Position numbers and translations under genes: made by a program. Positions 1 through 6,894 of a DNA stretch of 10,532 nucleotides are shown one piece after another; position 1 is the first letter of the stretch, and every line of letters starts with the position of its first letter. The stretch lies in assembly GCA_938028845.1 (NCBI GenBank), contig CALIZJ010000217.1, positions 1-10,532 on the forward strand, written 5' to 3'. The notes beneath the pieces were generated by a model. That model was not told the origin of the DNA. It searched no databases and saw only the letters and a program-made list of their open reading frames with translations. This stretch comes from an uncultured Blautia sp. (GTDB lineage: Bacteria; Bacillota; Clostridia; Lachnospirales; Lachnospiraceae).

Positions 1-50
1 CCGGGGAATGTTTTGGTGATATTCTTCATTTCCAACAGTATCTTTGCCAA
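1..50 (-). CDS. Sugar ABC transporter ATP-binding protein, N-terminal fragment (window edge)
   Basis: Only the first 16 codons plus two bases are present, reading MAKILLEMKNITKTFP and then probably G. This is the typical opening of MglA/XylG/RbsA-type monosaccharide ABC ATPases, in which the 'I(T/S)K.FPGV' strand leads towards the Walker A loop. The start is TTG (48-50), chosen because a strong GGAGGGAG ribosome site (63-56 on the minus strand) lies 5 nt upstream. The later in-frame ATG (27-29) has no comparable site. The gene lies 116 nt downstream of the ChvE-like binding protein on the same strand, the usual order for binding protein then ATPase then permease. The protein would energise sugar import at the inner face of the membrane. 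The Walker motifs and the permease are outside the window, so the family call rests on 16 residues plus context. Confidence 0.75.
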   Translation of the reverse strand, partial: MAKILLEMKNITKTFP

Positions 51-87
51 AATTTCTCCCTCCAAACTTTTTATGTTATGTCACGTT

Positions 88-121
88 CAAAATCAACAGG
101 CGGGCGCGCTGGCCCGCCTGT
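88..121 (-). terminator. Terminator-like hairpin between binding-protein gene and ABC ATPase gene
   Basis: A perfect 10-bp inverted repeat, ACAGGCGGGC (96-105) and GCCCGCCTGT (112-121), has a 6-nt loop. On the minus strand it is followed by TTGATTTT, an imperfect U-tract. It sits 45 nt after the stop of the ChvE-like gene and about 25 nt before the ribosome site of the ATPase. It probably ends or pauses most transcripts and protects the binding-protein mRNA, so the binding protein is made in excess over the membrane components. Confidence 0.75.
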
Positions 122-166
122 AAGATAAGCGTTGCTGAATTTCTGAGATTTTACTCCTGCTTTTAC

Positions 167-1234
167 TTATTCAAACTGATCCTCTGTATAGTATCCGGAA
201 TCGATCAGCAGTTCTTTATAGTTGTCAGCTGTTACAGCAACCGGCTCGCAAAGGTAGGACGGGATAACGCCTGTTCCGTTGTCGTAGGTTTCTGTATCGT
301 TAACCGGAGCTTCTCCGCCTGTCATAATAGCGTCAACCATCTCAACAACCTTGGAAGCCAATGTACGTGTATCTTTAAATACGGACATTGCCTGCTTGCC
401 GTCGATGATGTTCGGCATATTTGCAATATCACAGTCCTGACCAGTAATGATCGGGTATTCGCCTGTGTAGTTTGCTGCAAGAGCGTTTGCTACACCAAGA
501 GCGGTAGAGTCGTTGGAAGCAAGTACGGCGTCAAGATTTGTTCCGTCTGCATAGTAGGAAGAAAGAATGTTTTCAAATCTTGCCTGTGCAGTCTCTGTTG
601 CCCAGTTTGCAGTTGCAACTTCGTCTTTTGTCATCTGTCCGGAAGGAACTACCAGTTTGCCTTCGTCAATATATGGCTGAAGTACATCCATAGCGCCGCC
701 GAAGAAGAAGTTTACGTTGTTATCACCAGGATCACCTGTTACAAACTCAATGTTATAAGGTCCGTCTGTGTTTTCCAGATCCAGAGCATCTACGATATAT
801 TCACCCTGTGTCTTTCCAACCAGGTAATTGTCAAATGTTGCATAATAGGAAACTGCATCTGTGTTCATGATCAAACGGTCATAAGCGATAACCGGAATGT
901 CATTTTCTTTTGCCTGTGCAAGAACTGTTCCAAGAGAGTCGCCCTCGATGGAAGCGATAACTAAAAGCTGGTCTCCGTTTGCGATCATATTTTCAATCTG
1001 GGAAACCTGGGTAGCAACATCGTTGCCGGCATACTGAAGGTCTACTTCGTATCCTTTTTCTTCCAGTTCCTTCTTCATGTTCTCGCCGTCCTGATTCCAT
1101 CTCTGGAGATCCTGGGTAGGCATTGCAACACCGATGAGTCCTTTACTCTCTTCTGCGTGTACAGCGGTAGGAACCACTAATGTTCCGGCTACCATAGATG
1201 CACAAAGAACTGCTGCAAATAACTTTCTTTTCAT
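167..1234 (-). CDS. ChvE-like multiple monosaccharide-binding protein of an ABC transporter
   Basis: This 355-residue periplasmic-binding protein belongs to the ChvE/XylF/GGBP (Peripla_BP_4) group, which delivers aldoses to a sugar ABC importer. ChvE-type signatures are visible: QRWNQDGENM (45-54), YDRLI at 118-122 followed by SYYATFDNYLVG, DPGDNNV (168-174), SNDSTALGVANAL (240-252), and GQDCD...IIDGKQAMSVFKDTR (265-290). In this family the Asp-Arg of YDR and the Asp of GQD line the sugar pocket. The N-terminus (MKRK, a hydrophobic stretch, then AVHA/EES at about residue 27) is a type I signal peptide. The only early Cys (residue 11) lacks a lipobox. The ATG start has CGGAGGAA 8 nt upstream. 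It is the first gene of its unit and is followed by the ABC ATPase. Exact sugar specificity cannot be read from sequence; galactose, glucose, arabinose and xylose are all possible for ChvE relatives. Confidence 0.93.
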   Translation of the reverse strand: MKRKLFAAVLCASMVAGTLVVPTAVHAEESKGLIGVAMPTQDLQRWNQDGENMKKELEEKGYEVDLQYAGNDVATQVSQIENMIANGDQLLVIASIEGDSLGTVLAQAKENDIPVIAYDRLIMNTDAVSYYATFDNYLVGKTQGEYIVDALDLENTDGPYNIEFVTGDPGDNNVNFFFGGAMDVLQPYIDEGKLVVPSGQMTKDEVATANWATETAQARFENILSSYYADGTNLDAVLASNDSTALGVANALAANYTGEYPIITGQDCDIANMPNIIDGKQAMSVFKDTRTLASKVVEMVDAIMTGGEAPVNDTETYDNGTGVIPSYLCEPVAVTADNYKELLIDSGYYTEDQFE

Positions 1235-1297
1235 TTTTCTTTCCTCCGTTTCCTTTTCGGGGCCTTCTGCCGTTTCGGTACCCCTTTTGATGGTCTT

Positions 1298-1326
1298 ATT
1301 TTAACATGGCTGTTATAGGACATAGT
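1298..1326 (-). promoter_or_regulatory. Probable activator-dependent promoter of the ChvE-like/ABC operon
   Basis: On the minus strand, TAAAAT (1303-1298) is preceded by TGT, giving the extended -10 form TGnTAnAAT. With a 17-nt spacer the -35 position is ACTATG, far from TTGACA. A good -10 with a poor -35 and an adjacent inverted repeat suits a promoter that needs an activator, plausibly the AraC-type regulator encoded at 2519-4114. The predicted transcript leader is about 57 nt. Confidence 0.55.
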
Positions 1327-1332
1327 TGCTAA

Positions 1333-1355
1333 GATATCGGATTTTTTCCGAAATC
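1333..1355. promoter_or_regulatory. Operator-like inverted repeat upstream of the ChvE-like gene
   Basis: Arms GATATCGGA (1333-1341) and TCCGAAATC (1347-1355) are complementary at 8 of 9 positions around a TTTTT spacer. The centre lies about 53 bp upstream of the expected transcription start, immediately outside the -35 position, where class-I/II activators usually bind. No T-tract terminator geometry is present. Binding by the AraC-type response regulator is an inference; AraC proteins often use direct repeats, so another regulator is possible. Confidence 0.4.
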
Positions 1356-1357
1356 GC

Positions 1358-1390
1358 AAAAAATGTCCTGCCCAGGGCAAGACATTTTTG
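1358..1390 (-). terminator. Rho-independent terminator after the XylF-like lipoprotein gene (bidirectional)
   Basis: The outer stem AAAAATGTC (1359-1367) / GACATTTTT (1381-1389) continues, after one C/A mismatch, into the inner stem TGCC / GGCA. On the minus strand the hairpin is flanked by A-run and T-run sequences (ending TTTTTT), about 68 nt past the stop codon at 1458. Its symmetry means it could also stop transcription arriving on the plus strand. It separates the sensor operon from the ChvE-like operon. Confidence 0.8.
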
Positions 1391-1457
1391 CAACAAGAAT
1401 TTCCTATTGACTTTTTTGTTTTGCTTTATATATAACGTATATTTTTAAGCCTGTTTC

Positions 1458-2522
1458 CTATTCTTTATCCACATTCAGATAAACGTCCTCTTCCGAGTGG
1501 AAGCCTCCGTCTATAATGATCTCATCCATATTTTTGCTTGTAACGGAAATGGGCTGCAGCATACAGAAAGGTATCTCCTTTCCGCCATCGTTTACCGTGC
1601 TGTTGATCCGCTCCAGTTCTTCTCCCTTAGCCATATTTACCGCGTATTTGGCTGCTACTTTTGCCTGGAGTTCCACAGATTTAAACGCAGTCATAGTCTG
1701 TGTCCCTTCTACGATCCTCTGACATGCTGCCAGATCTCCGTCCTGTCCCACTACCTGCACTTTTCCTGCAAGGCGGTGCTCCGCAAGCACCCGAACCACC
1801 TGGGAAGCAATATCGTCATTTCCGCACATGATCCCCTTTACATCCGGATACTCCTTAAGCGCTTCATCCAGATAATCCACAGCCAGCTCTGCCAGCCAGC
1901 CTTCGCAGTTTACTTTATATACCACATTCAGATTGCTTCCTTCCAGTTCCTCTTCAAAACCTTCCCGAACCAGCTTTACATTATTATCCTCCTCCGCCCC
2001 CTGGATCATAAATATATCTCCCCCATCCGGAATGGCGTTTTTAAGTGCCTTAGCCATAAGCGTTCCCACACCTTTATTGTTAAAAGATACATAAAGGTCT
2101 GTATCTGCATTTAAAATCAGCCGGTCATAGGACATGGTTTTTATTCCTGCCTCTTTTGCTTTGTGCATTACCTCTGTCAGCGCTCCGCAGTCTACCGCGA
2201 TAACTACCAGCACGTCCACATCTCTGTCGATCAGATATTCAATTTGGGAAAGCTGCTCTTTCACACTGCCGTTTGCATTCTGTACATTTACAGACGCGCC
2301 CAGCTTCTTAGCCGTATCCACAAATACATCCCTATCCCGGATCCACCGCTCGATCACAAAGGAATCAAAGCTTAAGCCAATCTTTATTTCTCCTTCATCC
2401 GACTGACTCTCCTGCGTTTCCCTGGAAATATCTTCAGTCTCTTCTTTTCTTCCGCATCCAGCCAAAAACAGACAGGCGCAAAGGACAGCCGCAAAAATTT
2501 TTTTCCACTTTTTCATTCTCAT
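1458..2522 (-). CDS. XylF-like sugar-binding lipoprotein in the sensor operon
   Basis: This 354-residue lipoprotein has the lipobox L-A-G-C with the lipidated Cys at residue 23, followed by an acidic, Ser-rich linker (24-45). The binding domain closely follows the D-xylose-binding protein XylF. Shared features are ERWIRDRDVFV (58-68), QNANG (81-85), YDRLI (132-136), SFNNKGVG (146-153), DNNVKL (179-184), GNDDIA (234-239), GQDGDLA...VEGTQTMT (259-278) and the C-terminal DGGFHSEEDVY (338-348). The ATG overlaps the regulator's TGA as ATGA, which suggests translational coupling. A second ATG two codons downstream is possible. Its place in the two-component operon, rather than beside the ABC ATPase, suggests a role in sensing xylose or a similar sugar, though it may also serve transport. 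It resembles the ChvE-like protein at 167-1234 but is a distinct paralogue. Confidence 0.9.
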   Translation of the reverse strand: MRMKKWKKIFAAVLCACLFLAGCGRKEETEDISRETQESQSDEGEIKIGLSFDSFVIERWIRDRDVFVDTAKKLGASVNVQNANGSVKEQLSQIEYLIDRDVDVLVVIAVDCGALTEVMHKAKEAGIKTMSYDRLILNADTDLYVSFNNKGVGTLMAKALKNAIPDGGDIFMIQGAEEDNNVKLVREGFEEELEGSNLNVVYKVNCEGWLAELAVDYLDEALKEYPDVKGIMCGNDDIASQVVRVLAEHRLAGKVQVVGQDGDLAACQRIVEGTQTMTAFKSVELQAKVAAKYAVNMAKGEELERINSTVNDGGKEIPFCMLQPISVTSKNMDEIIIDGGFHSEEDVYLNVDKE

Positions 2523-4114
2523 CCCAACCTTTCCCTGTACTCACTGGGCGTCACTCCTTCATACCGCTTAAAGATCCTGCTGAAATAATTCGGGTCGCTG
2601 TACCCGCACATAGCGCAGATTTCCTTAATACTGTATTGGGGCGTTCGCAAAAGCTGCCGCGCAGCGGTCATCCTGGTTCTGGTGAGATATTCTACAAAAC
2701 CTTCCCCCTGTTCCTGTTTAAACAGCTTGCTGAAATAATAGGGGCTGATGTCTACCATTCTGGATACATCGTCCAGTGAAATATCCTTCTGGTAATTTTC
2801 TTTGATATATGCCTTGGCTCTTGCCACCACAGACTCTGACTCCTTTTCCTTGGTGGTAGCCATTCCCCTGCATACGTCCTCGGTCTTACGCTGGAACCAA
2901 TTTCGCAGTTCCTCATAGTCCCGGCATCCGTGAATCTCCTTTAAATAATTTTCCCGGTAACGGAATCCATATTTAACGCCGCCTTTGAAAAACGCGCTGT
3001 ATTCAATCCGCATAACCAGCTCCAGCACCTTTATCTCTATAGCCTCTCTGTATTCCTTGTAGTTATTGAGCATCCAGTCAAAAAACTGATCTGCTGCCTG
3101 GGCAGCGCCGCCGTAATCCGCCTCTATCGCTCTCTGGCAATAACTGTTTTCCAGATTTAAAGGATATTCCCCATCGTAATCCTGCACCAGCGGAATGTCA
3201 TTGATATGTACCACATGACTGCCGCTCTCCCTAAGGGCACGCAAGGCTTCCGAATAAGAATTCTTAACATTTTCCAAAGGGCATACCCTGCCGATCCCGC
3301 CTCGGAATTTACTATCAATGCGCAGCTCCATTTTGTGGATCATGTTACGCATCCTGGTCAGGATCTCCACACGTTCTTCGTATTCCACTTTTTCTTTTTC
3401 ATGAGGCACTAAAAGCACGATCTGGTTTCCCATCACAGGGCCCACCAGACATTCAAAAAAGCCTTTCGCAATTTCCCGAAACTCCGGGTAAAACTTATTT
3501 GCCCGCACGCTTGCTCCCACAGCGTTTGTAAGAATTCCATTTTCCACACTGTCGCCGAATTCCACCACCGCCATAAAGGCATAGTTTTCCTTTATATTTA
3601 AAAGCTCTTTGTAATTATCCTGGTAGGTATGAAAATCATCCTGAAGCAAAAGATTATATAGATAACCGGACTCGATAATAGGCACCACTGTTTCCAGCTT
3701 TTCCCGGATCTTCAGATCATCGCTGCGCTTCTGTCTGGTCTCATCCACCTTCAGCATAGCATTGGTACACACATCTATGATCTTCCTCTTATTAATAGGC
3801 TTTGTCAAATACTCCATAACGCCCAGATTGATCGCTTCCTGGGCATAGGTAAATTTATCATAGGCGGTGATAATGATAAAAACGATATTCCGGTGAAATT
3901 TCCGGATTTCCTTAATAGCCTGAATACCGCTTAAACCCGGCATTTGGATATCCACAAAGGCGATATCCGGCCGAAAGGATTCCACCTGTTCCACCACGGC
4001 TCTTCCTGTTTTCGCACAGGCGATCTCACACTCGCTTCCAAAATTGCTTCGGATAATGTTTTTCAGCGATTCCAGCATAATGCCTTCATCATCTGCAAGT
4101 AAAATACGGTACAT
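2519..4114 (-). CDS. YesN-type response regulator, REC plus AraC-family DNA-binding domain
   Basis: This 531-residue cytoplasmic transcription factor begins with a receiver domain (about 1-120). The acidic pocket is D8-D9-E10, the phosphoacceptor is Asp55 (FVDIQMPG), and the conserved Thr83 (IITAY) and Lys105 (LTKP) are present, so all catalytic residues are intact. A middle region (about 130-420) is typical of long YesN regulators and has no motif I can name. The C-terminus (about 430-531) is an AraC-type double helix-turn-helix: ISLDDVSRMVDISPYYFSKLFKQ, then IKEICAMCGYSDPNYFSRIFKR and VTPSEYR. It is encoded 123 nt after the sensor kinase and overlaps the XylF-like gene by 4 nt. The ATG is preceded by GGGAAGG. 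It is probably phosphorylated by the adjacent kinase and activates the sugar-uptake operon; the target is inferred from position. Confidence 0.95.
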   Translation of the reverse strand: MYRILLADDEGIMLESLKNIIRSNFGSECEIACAKTGRAVVEQVESFRPDIAFVDIQMPGLSGIQAIKEIRKFHRNIVFIIITAYDKFTYAQEAINLGVMEYLTKPINKRKIIDVCTNAMLKVDETRQKRSDDLKIREKLETVVPIIESGYLYNLLLQDDFHTYQDNYKELLNIKENYAFMAVVEFGDSVENGILTNAVGASVRANKFYPEFREIAKGFFECLVGPVMGNQIVLLVPHEKEKVEYEERVEILTRMRNMIHKMELRIDSKFRGGIGRVCPLENVKNSYSEALRALRESGSHVVHINDIPLVQDYDGEYPLNLENSYCQRAIEADYGGAAQAADQFFDWMLNNYKEYREAIEIKVLELVMRIEYSAFFKGGVKYGFRYRENYLKEIHGCRDYEELRNWFQRKTEDVCRGMATTKEKESESVVARAKAYIKENYQKDISLDDVSRMVDISPYYFSKLFKQEQGEGFVEYLTRTRMTAARQLLRTPQYSIKEICAMCGYSDPNYFSRIFKRYEGVTPSEYRERLG

Positions 4115-4185
4115 CTTTTTTTCCTTCCCTTAAAACTCTTTCTTACATCATACAGGCATCCCGTTAATCAAGGGGGGAATCTGCA

Positions 4186-4201
4186 ATACCCGCAAGGGTA
4201 T
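4186..4201 (-). other. Small hairpin in the kinase-regulator intergenic gap
   Basis: ATACCC (4186-4191) and GGGTAT (4196-4201) form a perfect 6-bp stem with a 4-nt loop (TTGC as RNA on the minus strand). It lies in the 123-nt gap between the kinase stop and the regulator start. No U-tract follows, so it is not a classical terminator; mRNA processing or stabilisation is possible. The remainder of the gap shows only the regulator's ribosome site. Confidence 0.35.
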
Positions 4202-4237
4202 GGGGCATCTGTGAAAATATCCGGTCTGGGTACTTCC

Positions 4238-5737
4238 TCACTCTTCTTCAGCCTGCTGCGGGATACGGATCACTACCTCTGTTCCCATATCCTTTCCCTC
4301 ACTTTCTATGGTCAGGAGATCTTTTTGTTTATAATACAGTTCCAGCCGGCTGATCACATTGTACATTCCTACTCCTGTGGAATCTCCCGCGGTTTCCTCC
4401 CGCTGGATCTCCCCGTTTAAAATCTGGGCGATCCGTTCTTTCACGATTCCCGTCCCGTTGTCCTTTACACTGATACGGATAAACGCCGTTTCTTTCTTTA
4501 TCTGCAGATGAATCGTCCCCTCACGCTCAATATTGCGGATTCCATGGTTTACCGCATTTTCCACAATAGGCTGAAGGATCATGCTTGGAACTTTACAGTC
4601 CAGAACTGTTTCATCCACGTCCGTTGTATAATGTATTTCCCCGGAAAAGCGGACATTCAGAATATATATGTAATTTTCCACTGCATCCACTTCTTCTGCG
4701 AGGGTGGCGTCATCGCTTCCTTTTTTCACGTTATACCGAAAAAATTCCGCCATACGTTCCACAAAGATGCTCGTTTTCTCCGCATCCTCCATCATGGCGA
4801 GCTGCGCTCCGGCATTTAAGGAATTAAACAAAAAATGGGGATTAATCTGAGACTGCAGATATCTTAACTGCGCCTCCTTCAGGTGAGTTTCCATAAGCAG
4901 TTCCCTTTCTACCATCTTTTGTTCTTTTTCCATGTTTTCCTTGGTAAGCTTTACGTATTCCTCCAGACTGGCTACCATAGTATTAAAGGCCCTGGTCAAT
5001 ACCCCTACCTCATCCTGCGCATCTGTGGGAGGCATCTTTACATTAAAATTCGCCTGACCAACTAACTTAGCTGTAGCCGCCAAGGCTCTTAAAGGTGCCG
5101 AAACATTCTTAACCATATAGTAAAGTACTAAGATGCACACTCCCATGGTCAAAATCAGCATGATTGAACTTACCGCTTCCAGGAACCAAATAGACTGCTG
5201 AAGGGTCTGGTAACTAGCTGAATTGTTTTTAAACTGCTGACCGTTCAGATCCGCTATATAAGAATTCAGATATCGGTACATTTTCAGGCATTCTTCGTAG
5301 GATGTCTTGTATTTTTCCACATTTCTTCCTCGTTTTGCTCCTACAGTTTCCGCTGTTTCTTCCAGATAGGTTTCTGACATCCTGCGGATATTCCGTTCCA
5401 AAAGTTTTACCGGATTCTCCGTCACCTGATCATTAAGCTTTTCAAACAGCTTTTTGTAGTCATCCTCGCTGCGGTAATAATCTTCTAATGTATTTGAGGT
5501 TTTTACTGTAAGGTAGTTATACATGCTCGTCTGCACATTATCCAATGAATCCGCCAATTCCGTGATATTGACATTGCTGGCATACACCGTATCCAGGGTA
5601 TGCATTGTCCTGTTCACCTGAAAATACATCAGCAGATTTGTGGAAAAAAGGATTACGGCAACCATAGCTACCTGACAGAGAACCTTCGTGGCAAGCGGCT
5701 GATCCTTCCACCGGAGCTTCTTTTTCTTTCTCTCCAT
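4238..5737 (-). CDS. YesM-type sensor histidine kinase (HAMP, His_kinase, HATPase_c)
   Basis: The 499-residue membrane kinase starts at MERKKKKLRW; this ATG has AAGGAGGAA 3 nt upstream. A longer reading from a TTG at 5788 would start inside the leader element and lacks a site. TM1 is about 19-41, an extracytoplasmic helical domain about 42-185, TM2 about 186-209, and HAMP about 210-263. The His_kinase (PF06580) motif QSQINPHFLFNSLNA carries the phosphorylated His301. N-box VENAVNHGIRN (Asn394), DNGTG (426-430) and GVGMYN (455-460) show a complete ATP-binding domain. The extracytoplasmic part is too small and helical to be a sugar-binding fold, so it may read ligand state through a binding protein, as in XylFII-LytS of Clostridium. 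The binding-domain protein encoded just upstream is the obvious candidate partner; this pairing is inferred. Confidence 0.95.
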   Translation of the reverse strand: MERKKKKLRWKDQPLATKVLCQVAMVAVILFSTNLLMYFQVNRTMHTLDTVYASNVNITELADSLDNVQTSMYNYLTVKTSNTLEDYYRSEDDYKKLFEKLNDQVTENPVKLLERNIRRMSETYLEETAETVGAKRGRNVEKYKTSYEECLKMYRYLNSYIADLNGQQFKNNSASYQTLQQSIWFLEAVSSIMLILTMGVCILVLYYMVKNVSAPLRALAATAKLVGQANFNVKMPPTDAQDEVGVLTRAFNTMVASLEEYVKLTKENMEKEQKMVERELLMETHLKEAQLRYLQSQINPHFLFNSLNAGAQLAMMEDAEKTSIFVERMAEFFRYNVKKGSDDATLAEEVDAVENYIYILNVRFSGEIHYTTDVDETVLDCKVPSMILQPIVENAVNHGIRNIEREGTIHLQIKKETAFIRISVKDNGTGIVKERIAQILNGEIQREETAGDSTGVGMYNVISRLELYYKQKDLLTIESEGKDMGTEVVIRIPQQAEEE

Positions 5738-5820
5738 ATTTTCCTCCTTGTGACGCGTTTTATCCACAGGACACCATGGCTGCGTCAATAATGGCAGATG
5801 TGAAGATTTACTTTCACACT
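5738..5820 (-). promoter_or_regulatory. Structured leader of the kinase gene, copy 2 of a duplicated element
   Basis: As RNA from the minus strand: hairpin P1 has TGTGAA (5818-5813) pairing with TTCACA (5804-5799), starting 2 nt after the preceding stop codon. Then come unpaired ATCTGCCA (5799-5792) and hairpin P2, with TGACGC (5787-5782) pairing with GCGTCA (5756-5751). One base after P2 comes AAGGAGGAAAAT and the ATG. The same order occurs at 6834-6894 with different stem bases. P2 abuts the ribosome site, so it could affect translation. No known riboswitch class is recognised. Confidence 0.5.
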
Positions 5821-6833
5821 CACTCTTCCTGCCCCTCCCAGTTTTCTTCGGTAATCACATCCAGATCCACCGAATAATAAGAATTTGCTCTGCCTACCTC
5901 CCAGTATTCCGTCAAAGCTTCTATGCTGTACGTTCCGATCTGTTCCACATTCATGCTCAAAGTTACGGGAATGAGACCCTTGCCCACCGCGTCCATTATT
6001 GTTTTAGAGGTATAGTAACCGATGATCTTTACCTCGCCTACCATATTATAATCGATCATTGCCTGGTAGGCGCATTCTGTAGTCACTTCATCCATACAGA
6101 CCAGGATTTGAGGCGGCCCTTCCGGATCCTGGAAAATATTACGGATCTCTTCCTCTGTGTCAAATTGACTCTGGGACATAATATTTCGGGATTGAATCTT
6201 GATCTTACGCTTTCCGTCATTCTTTTTCTCTACCGCACTGTTTATCTGTGCATAAAGCTGATTCTGCCCCAGATCCTGCTCCCAGTTTAAAAGTACCAAA
6301 ACCCTCTCTGTATTTCCATCCAGCAGATTCGCCACCTGGGCGCCGTACACCTGTCCAAGCTGGTAGTCATTGATTCCCACAAAAGACTGCCGAAGACTCT
6401 GAGGCGCATCGTTTACGATAGTCACCACAGGTATTCCTTCATTCACCGCTTCGTCGATTTTTTCCTGGATTCCTTCTTCCCCGTTATATTCCAGGATAAT
6501 GCCGTCCACCTGAGCCGCAATGCTCATATCCATGTAGTCGGCTTTATCATACGCTTCACCGTTTTCCAGTCCTTTCAGTTCCAGGACCGCCCCGTTTTTC
6601 AGCGCCTCTTCCCTGGCGTTTTCATATACATCCTGCCAGAAAGTCAGATTCCGGTTATCCACGATCATTTCATACTGGTACTGATATACCTGATTCAGCT
6701 CGTCAGCGGCCACCTCTGCACTTTCCATGATCCAGCCATAATAAGAAGACATGATGATAATAAACAGCACCGCAATCACCACCACCGCCAGCATCAGAAG
6801 AATTTCTTTACTTATTCCCTGTCTCTTTTTCAT
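5820..6833 (-). CDS. Membrane-anchored periplasmic-binding-domain protein, probable sensor partner
   Basis: This 337-residue protein has one N-terminal membrane segment (about 10-33, rich in Val, Ile and Leu) with no cleavage site or lipobox, then an extracytoplasmic RbsB/LacI-type sugar-binding fold (about 60-330). Recognisable elements are FWQDVYENAREEALKNGA (65-82), AAQVDGIIL (106-114), NEGIPVVTIVND (131-142), FVGINDYQLGQVYG (151-164), ILVCMDEVTTECAYQAM (243-259), and VKIIGYYTSKTIMDAVGKGLI (268-288). The ATG is chosen because AAGGAGG lies 4 nt upstream; the GTG six codons earlier has no site and falls in a hairpin arm. It is the first gene of the sensor operon, followed after 82 nt by the kinase. 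Tethering to the membrane suggests signalling rather than transport, similar in arrangement to XylFII upstream of LytS. Its ligand is unknown, and the GQD motif of XylF is replaced by GYY. Confidence 0.88.
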   Translation of the reverse strand: MKKRQGISKEILLMLAVVVIAVLFIIIMSSYYGWIMESAEVAADELNQVYQYQYEMIVDNRNLTFWQDVYENAREEALKNGAVLELKGLENGEAYDKADYMDMSIAAQVDGIILEYNGEEGIQEKIDEAVNEGIPVVTIVNDAPQSLRQSFVGINDYQLGQVYGAQVANLLDGNTERVLVLLNWEQDLGQNQLYAQINSAVEKKNDGKRKIKIQSRNIMSQSQFDTEEEIRNIFQDPEGPPQILVCMDEVTTECAYQAMIDYNMVGEVKIIGYYTSKTIMDAVGKGLIPVTLSMNVEQIGTYSIEALTEYWEVGRANSYYSVDLDVITEENWEGQEE

Positions 6834-6894
6834 TTTTCCTCCTTCTGACACACATGCGCGTCATCTTGGCAGATTTGGAAGCTTACTTCCAGGC
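6834..6894 (-). promoter_or_regulatory. Structured leader of the anchored binding protein, copy 1 of a duplicated element
   Basis: On the minus strand, P1 is TGGAAG (6891-6886) / CTTCCA (6881-6876) with loop TAAG. Then come ATCTGCCA (6874-6867) and P2, with TGACGC (6863-6858) pairing with GTGTCA (6851-6846, one G-U pair). AAGGAGGAAAA and the ATG follow at once. The first 29 bases match the kinase leader at 21 positions. The differences in P1 keep pairing, which supports a functional RNA fold rather than chance similarity. Confidence 0.5.

Noticed and set aside
44..964. 306-codon open frame on the plus strand
   Set aside because: It is antisense to the ChvE-like gene, has no ribosome site, and its product is Cys-rich with no recognisable domain; it is the mirror of a well-conserved coding region.
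5738..5788. 17-codon N-terminal extension of the kinase from TTG at 5788
   Set aside because: There is no ribosome site, it runs through the structured leader, and the ATG at 5737 has an excellent GGAGG.
6834..6851. 6-codon extension of the anchored binding protein from GTG at 6851
   Set aside because: The codons would translate the ribosome site itself, and the ATG at 6833 follows AAGGAGG at proper spacing.
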